Origin: Corbicula japonica
Lineage: Eukaryota > Mollusca > Bivalvia > Venerida > Cyrenidae
DNA length: 64,000 nt
Assembly (NCBI GenBank): GCA_038501625.1
Contig: JAZAYU010000006.1
Span: forward strand, 10,152,181-10,216,180
Direction of reading: 5' to 3'
Positions within the stretch are counted from its first letter, which is position 1; each line of letters opens with the position of its first letter. The translations under genes were made by a program, and so were the position numbers. Shown here piece after piece: positions 58,390-64,000 of this stretch. A model generated the notes under the pieces. It did no database searches. It had not been told where the DNA came from and saw only the letters and a list, made by a program, of their open reading frames with translations.

Positions 58390-58588
58390 AAGTTTAGATC
58401 CAGATTATACGGCACATCTGTGCAGTCTAATCAGCATCTATATTGTTTGCTTCTTGGAAAGAAATAACCTAATGAATCAATAATCGAACGGTGGAGATCC
58501 AAATAAGACAGGATTGATGTGCCGGCTGATTTTGATCTACACTGTTAGCCCATGGATAACAGTCATATCCCATGGAGTAAGGAATTAA
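58390..58588. repeat. Family A MITE, left end lost
   Basis: AGTTTAGATCCAGATTATAC, CAGTCTAATCAGCATCTATA, GATGTGCCGGCTGATTTTGA and the end CCCATGGAGTAAGGAATTAA. Confidence 0.8.
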
Positions 58589-61500
58589 GCCCCGGTGCAG
58601 CAGTTGACACCTGCAGGTAACAACAGGTCCTCAATTGTTTGATCGTTGTCTCCAAGTAGATTATTGTAAATATACAATTATAAATCAGTCGTCATCCATG
58701 TTTCAACCTGATGTCGGCAAACTTACGTTAATCCTAGGTTAATTCTTCGTTAATCCGTCGAAGATTAACGGGATAATCTCTGTCACATGTAGGGCGCGGT
58801 ACTTTATGGAATCAATGTATTCATATTACTGAAATTAGTCAATAGACATGACTTGGCAGGACAGTGTTTCGTCAAAATTCGGCAAATTATAATTCCGCAA
58901 ACATTAATATTATGCTTTTGGTAAAATAATAACCGACGACAGTCACGTGATACTCTGTTTTATATACCCAAGAATGATCTTATGACAGATAGTGGCGAAA
59001 GAAATATTTTTTTCAGTATTCGAAGTTCAAAGAAAATGTCGATACCAAACATTGAAAACTTTTTTTTCAAAACATATTGAATTCTTTAACTGAATTGACA
59101 CGTAGTTTACGACTCGTCTTAACTTTATGGGTCGCTCTAGATTTCCCTTTCCGAAACCTACTTGAAATCATTTTTTTTCCTCAAGACCCTAGCACAAACC
59201 CGTAGTATTTTAACTTGCACACAACATATTCTGGCCGTAAACTAAGCATTTTGTTCTTTGTGATGTAGTTATGACGTCCTGTTTAAAATAATAATAAAAA
59301 TACGTATCATCAGACAATAATATTCAAAATGTCTGCAAGGACATACCAAACATTACCAGATAATGGTAGCGAAAAAATAACAAATATTGTATTCGAACAA
59401 TTTTATTTCGAAAATTTAAATTCTTGTCAGTGTTTACCACAAAAGTGAGAACTTGTAACAATACGAGCAAACAATTCACGATCATGGTGAATTATTAACA
59501 CTTTTATGTGCCCGCCACCTACTCGAGCCCTTGGCTGTGCTATGTTGATATGTTTTGTCACCTTTTGCGACAATAATTATTTGTTTTTCGAAAAACATTC
59601 CCCATACACGCGTATGGCTTGCAAACTTGCCGCGGCGTCGATGCAAACAGCCTTTGGTTTATCCAGAGGGTGAAATTCTACTCTGTATACCGATTTGATT
59701 GGATTGAAAAAGACCGTACCTTTGCTTCAAAGTTGAGGAAAACTTGTTGAAAAACACTCATACTGTTTGAATACAATATTTTAGCACCGAGAATTACATA
59801 ATTTTGTAATCTACCGGTCTTTGTCGGCGAACAGCATACGTGACAATAGCTTCAATACACCAATAATTAGTTAGCATAACTAAATTCTTTGATATACCGC
59901 TACAACAAATTTGAAGAAAAAAAATCGTTGTGTTTGTTGTTTCATTTTACTAGATGCCAAGAAACATTTTTTGTTAAAATCTAATCTATACATTGAAGTA
60001 AACTTTTAAAATTCTATATTTCAACAATATAATTGTACGCTTAAATATGAAAATATTGCTGTTAATGAACAATAATGATTCTTCTTAACAATTCATCAAA
60101 TTTTAATAATCGTATAATGATAAGTTTTAGCGTAAATATTGTTCCAAGAACACAGTTTAAAAAAATCAACGTGTTCCATTCGTTTCATGAAAAGTAATTC
60201 TTTTCATATTTTTTATGATATTTCATTGCAATAGAAAACCCTGAGATACTGGGCCTTGACTTTCGTTATTTATAATTCTAAACGAAATATTTTTAGCTGT
60301 TCAGATTCTGTTACTTTCAGTATAGAAGTACAGGTAAATTTTAGGAGTTGCTTTCGAATTTTTGTTCAGTAGAAAAAACAAAGCGCTTTTTTTATATCTA
60401 GCATTGCTTATCAATGTAGAATAATACCTTACCGTTGTGCTGACCGCAGCAATTTCAGAAATAAATAATTCAATAACCGAATGCATACTTAAGCGTTTCC
60501 GCTATTTTATATAAATTTTAACTGTAATTAAATTTAATGAATAGCTAATTTTAGATTTTATTTCAAACGTGGGTCTGTATGCGAGTTTCTGAAGCTAATA
60601 AAAATTCCGGAGACCCTTCAGAAAACAATTCCAGCAGGGCGTTTCATCTTCAACACCCATTGTCCTATCCCCTAACATCACATTGTCTTTTGGACTTTTA
60701 CCCGAGCGCTATTTGAAAGAACCGAACATTTGTGAGTTGAAATCGCTCTCTACTGCGAAGTTTCGACCGTCCTCCGATCAACTTGGGCCCATTTTCCGAA
60801 GGAAATTGAAATTGAAAGTGTCATTATTATGTTAATACCACTTCAGTGTCCAATTGGTAGCCATTTTCATTGAAACCAACATGTCACTTTGTGATGTGCA
60901 GTGAATAGATAGGCATACCTATTCCAATCCTGATCATGGGAAAATGCACTGTGCACATTGGCTTGATTAAAAAATAATTTTGATTTTGATTCCGTACGTT
61001 ATGTGTGTACTTTTGTTTTTGAGCCATTTTAGTATATAAAATAACTTTATATTTTAGAAAATAAACATATTTTAGCACATTCAATGAATGAGCGCTTGAC
61101 TGTATTATATCTTTATTTATATGTTTATATTCCTCCCATTCCACACCACACATTCCAAAACTTCTCTATTTTTAAGCGTAAGGACCCTGGTATAACTTTC
61201 GCCCTGTCCCCTGCGAGAAGCATGTGAGTCGCCCTTGAATTCAAACCGTAATAACTTAACATTCTGATCATTGTCTTAGCATTTAACGGGAAACCCGTAA
61301 TGTTTTCTAAAATTTACACGAATTAAAAAATATTAAATGAATTCCATATGATAATCCAAACTGCTCTGGTATCACAAATGTCCCTTTTTCCAGCAGTTAA
61401 TTTAAAAATTAAAACAAAGTTATCCATAAATATGAAATAAAGCGTTTGAAGATGTTATAGCTGAAACTGGCTTTATATATTGGTGTAAATCTACTAAACA

Positions 61501-62901
61501 TATTTATATGATTTATTAAAATCCTTAAATTCGCAAATCTTATTTGCTTTAATACTTTCAAAGAAGTTTACAAGGATTTTGTTTAAAATGCAAAGTTATG
61601 GAGGGTGATTTAAGATTGATTTAATAATTTGCTCATCATAAATCGGATAAAGTGTTTAGCTGCAACGTCGGATGATAGTTTAAAGGGATTATTCACTTGC
61701 GTCTATGTTAACATAAACATTGAGGGATTAGAGAAAAAGTGAAATTAAACAGACAGAAAATTCACAAGATCGGTGCTTCTCCTTTAGCATTTGTTTGTTT
61801 GTCACACCGATCATTAATTCATTATTGATCTTTTCGCCATAGTTAACCATTCTCACACGGTTGCGGAACTAACCTCGTTTTTCATTGGCTGGCGGTTCGA
61901 TAAAGAGGTGGTCCTGAATTATATATTCGTCTGTACTTAGAGGTTTAAACCAAATTGTGATCTATCAAAAATTGTAGTAACATTTTTGAAGACATAAGCT
62001 TTCTTAAGCCTTTATTCCTAGTCTAAGGTAATTCTCCATAGAGTTAGTGAAGAATTTACGGATCAAAAGTGCGCGGAATAAGAACGTTTGAGCCGATTAG
62101 TAATAAACAAAAACGCTGAAAATACTTCATAAATACGCTGTTAAATGGTTTCAACCATCTAAGAAAAGTGTGGACACGGATTAAGAAAAGCTTATTAGTA
62201 CAGAGATAAGGAAGCGAACATAAATCACCGACTTAAAAGGTAAGACTTTGAATCCATTTAATTTAAGATTATAATATATTTATTATTTCAATATCTATGT
62301 CAAATCGTTCGGTCTGACCTCATAAGGAATATGTATTATCTACATGCGTTCTGGGATTTATTTGTTCTTAAAACATGCCGTGGAACATGGATAAGTTCCA
62401 CTTGCCAATGCTTTAAAGTTAAGAAAAAAAACATACAGACGTTTTCTTTCCGTTTTGGTGAGCGTGAAACCTATCGAAGTGCGCGTAACTTCAAAATTCA
62501 TTTTTAACGGTAAATTGCAGTCCGCAGTTCGCTAATTTGATGACCATATATGTAATTTACACATCATTTTCACGAGTTTTAAAGATTTTTTGAAACAACT
62601 TCATTAAGGTATATCATAAAACGCCGTTATTTGAATAAAAGGTTTATTGAACCCTTAAAACACCCCCTTTATAAGGGCCTTGGGCGACATTTTATGACTA
62701 ACCAGCTATTGAAAATTAGAGCAGATATAAATACTAGACTAAAATTCTGTTTTGTAACACATATCATTACCAAATTGTCGCAGTGACCCTATTGTTGCCG
62801 GTCCGTGAAACTCGAGTGACCACTTGTTTTGCTCAGTTATTCATTTACACGGTGTATCATAAGTGTTGAAATATACAAACTAAAAGTTCAAAACCGGAAA
62901 A
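58589..62901. other. Low-repeat region before the exon at 62902
   Basis: Unique sequence. Contains a TAATCC cluster at 58724-58778. A strong donor-like AAAAG|GTAAGA at 62239/62240 could end a non-coding 5' exon. No long coding frame. Confidence 0.35.
58724..58778. promoter_or_regulatory. Cluster of TAATCC motifs
   Basis: CGTTAATCCTAGGTTAATTC-TTCGTTAATCCGTCGAAGAT-TAACGGGATAATCTC: two TAATCC, two GATTA-type reverses, and a hairpin CGTTAATC/GATTAACG. TAATCC is the K50 (Otx/Gsc) homeodomain core; binding is inference. Confidence 0.3.
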
Positions 62902-62980
62902 ATGCCTGTCGAAGTATCAAATTATGAGGATGATATAAAAACTTTCGAAATAAAAGCGGAACGGTGTTCCTCCGACTCTG
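62902..62980 (+). CDS. Candidate first coding exon with SUMO-type motif (26 codons)
   Basis: ATG in strong context (GGAAAAATGCC), coding MPVEVSNYEDDIKTFEIKAE then RCSSDS, one base left and donor GTACGT. IKAE fits the sumoylation consensus (hydrophobic-Lys-x-Glu) and is followed by Ser residues, as in the N-termini of several transcription factors. The N-terminus of estrogen-related receptors has a similar IKxE-plus-Ser stretch, but this likeness is short and only suggestive. The rest of the gene would lie beyond 64000. Confidence 0.4.
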
Positions 62981-64000
62981 GTACGTTATACTATTCTTTT
63001 TCTTTAAAATAAGGATCTCGTTTTTCAAAATTAGGCTTTTTCATCTTTTCAGTGTTCTGTTCAGTTTTGTACAAACTGTGCCGTTCACACCTGTGCTATG
63101 TAAATTTTGAGTAGGTGTGTTTGTTATCATTAATATAATACCTTAAAATGATTTCTTAGCGTGAAACCTACCCCGTTTGATGTTTTCAAATCGGTCATTA
63201 GGTATGCTCGATTCATTTTTCGTAAAATGATGTAGACAGTTCGTGCATATACATGAATATGACTCGTTCTATTTGGACCTAGATCTAAACAATCTTTTTG
63301 CTAAAATCATTTTAACTTGTTTGGAAGGGGGAAGAGGGAGGGGAGGAGGGTTGGGCTGGGGCTCAGTGTCAAACATTCTGCCTAGTTCGGAGTTCATACA
63401 GATCCCGAACGATTATAAGTTAGGGTTGGTCGCCCAAACTAGGTTCCATTGAGTCTTTAGCCTAAATTTAGACCCGAACCTGCTCGACAATGGAATCGGC
63501 TGTAGCAATTGAAGGCCTCAGCAAGGTCGGGTTTGCTTCCAGGAAGTATAAATCCGAAGAATTTTAAAATCAACAGCTTTTGCATATGTCAATATGTAGG
63601 TTGAACTGTAGGATACCCATTATCATAAAAATCATTTAATGTTAAAATATTTACATTTTGACGAAATTTCATTTTTTTTTTAATTTTCAAATACCCGTCC
63701 CGTAAATTTTTCACCAAATAAGGAGCGTACTCTATATATTACAATATTCGACCACAGAAACTTTGGGGAAAAGCGCTTAATTAAAAAGTATACGTGCCTA
63801 ATTGGCTAATAAAAATGTGCTTAATCGCAGATTTTATAATTGTGTGGACAGACTATCAATTTTCAATTGATTTAATATTTTTGACGATCGTTATATCCAT
63901 ATTCGAGGGTCATTTCCTCGCCTGTTTTGACATTAGAAGATAAATTTTCGCAACTAGTCAATACCGACATGAATATTTTTCATGATTTAACCAACTGACC
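62981..64000 (+). other. Probable intron of the downstream gene
   Basis: Begins with the donor GTACGT. Contains a G-rich tract at 63325-63361. No acceptor with a following coding exon was recognised before the window ends. Confidence 0.35.
63325..63361 (+). other. Potential G-quadruplex tract
   Basis: At least five runs of three or more G with short loops: GGGGG-AAGA-GGG-A-GGGG-AGGA-GGG-TT-GGG-CT-GGGG, within an AT-rich intron. Confidence 0.7.

Overview
This window is animal nuclear DNA: AT-rich, intron-dominated, with GT/AG-spliced exons and no bacterial gene layout. The mix of repeats (hairpin MITEs, tandem-core 'pearl'/Helentron-like elements, a SINE ending in a CAAA tail) suggests a bivalve mollusc, perhaps a heterodont clam. 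That assignment is inference from the repeats, not proven.

Left part (1 to about 32.9 kb): the 3' end of one plus-strand gene, an EHBP1 (EH-domain-binding protein 1) orthologue. Four exons (4985-5084, 14158-14231, 26600-26714, 32156-32237) join in a consistent frame. They encode 122 complete residues covering most of the bMERB Rab-binding domain, and end in a CaaX prenylation box (Cys-Ser-Ile-Gln). The 5' exons (C2 and CH domains, start of bMERB) lie before the window. The introns of 9.1, 12.4 and 5.4 kb are loaded with transposable elements.

Middle part (about 33-42 kb): 3' flank of EHBP1, with more of the same repeats, a SINE with a perfect 12-bp target duplication, and non-LTR-like and pearl-like fragments.

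Right part (about 42-64 kb): few MITEs and no long coding region. Two short ATG exons with good donors and the same splice phase (42298-42337 and 62902-62980), plus a weaker one (55039-55110), may be alternative first exons of a downstream plus-strand gene, possibly a transcription factor. Promoter-like clusters (CACGTG plus CGCATGCG) sit at 42.09 kb and 53.69 kb.

Two MITE families dominate. Family A (about 40 copies or fragments, full length about 220-240 bp) starts CCCTTTCCTCCATA, ends in the inverted repeat, holds two internal hairpins and makes 4-bp AT-rich target duplications, mostly TTAA. Family P (about 16 copies, about 146 bp) is a near-perfect palindrome and shows an exact 8-bp duplication at one site. 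Nested insertions give a relative order of events. Also present are a deleted mariner, a TIR element of about 600 bp, a 461-bp foldback, an hAT-like MITE, two TA-flanked small elements, and two tandem-core elements carrying arrays of the nuclear-receptor half-site TCAAGGTCA.
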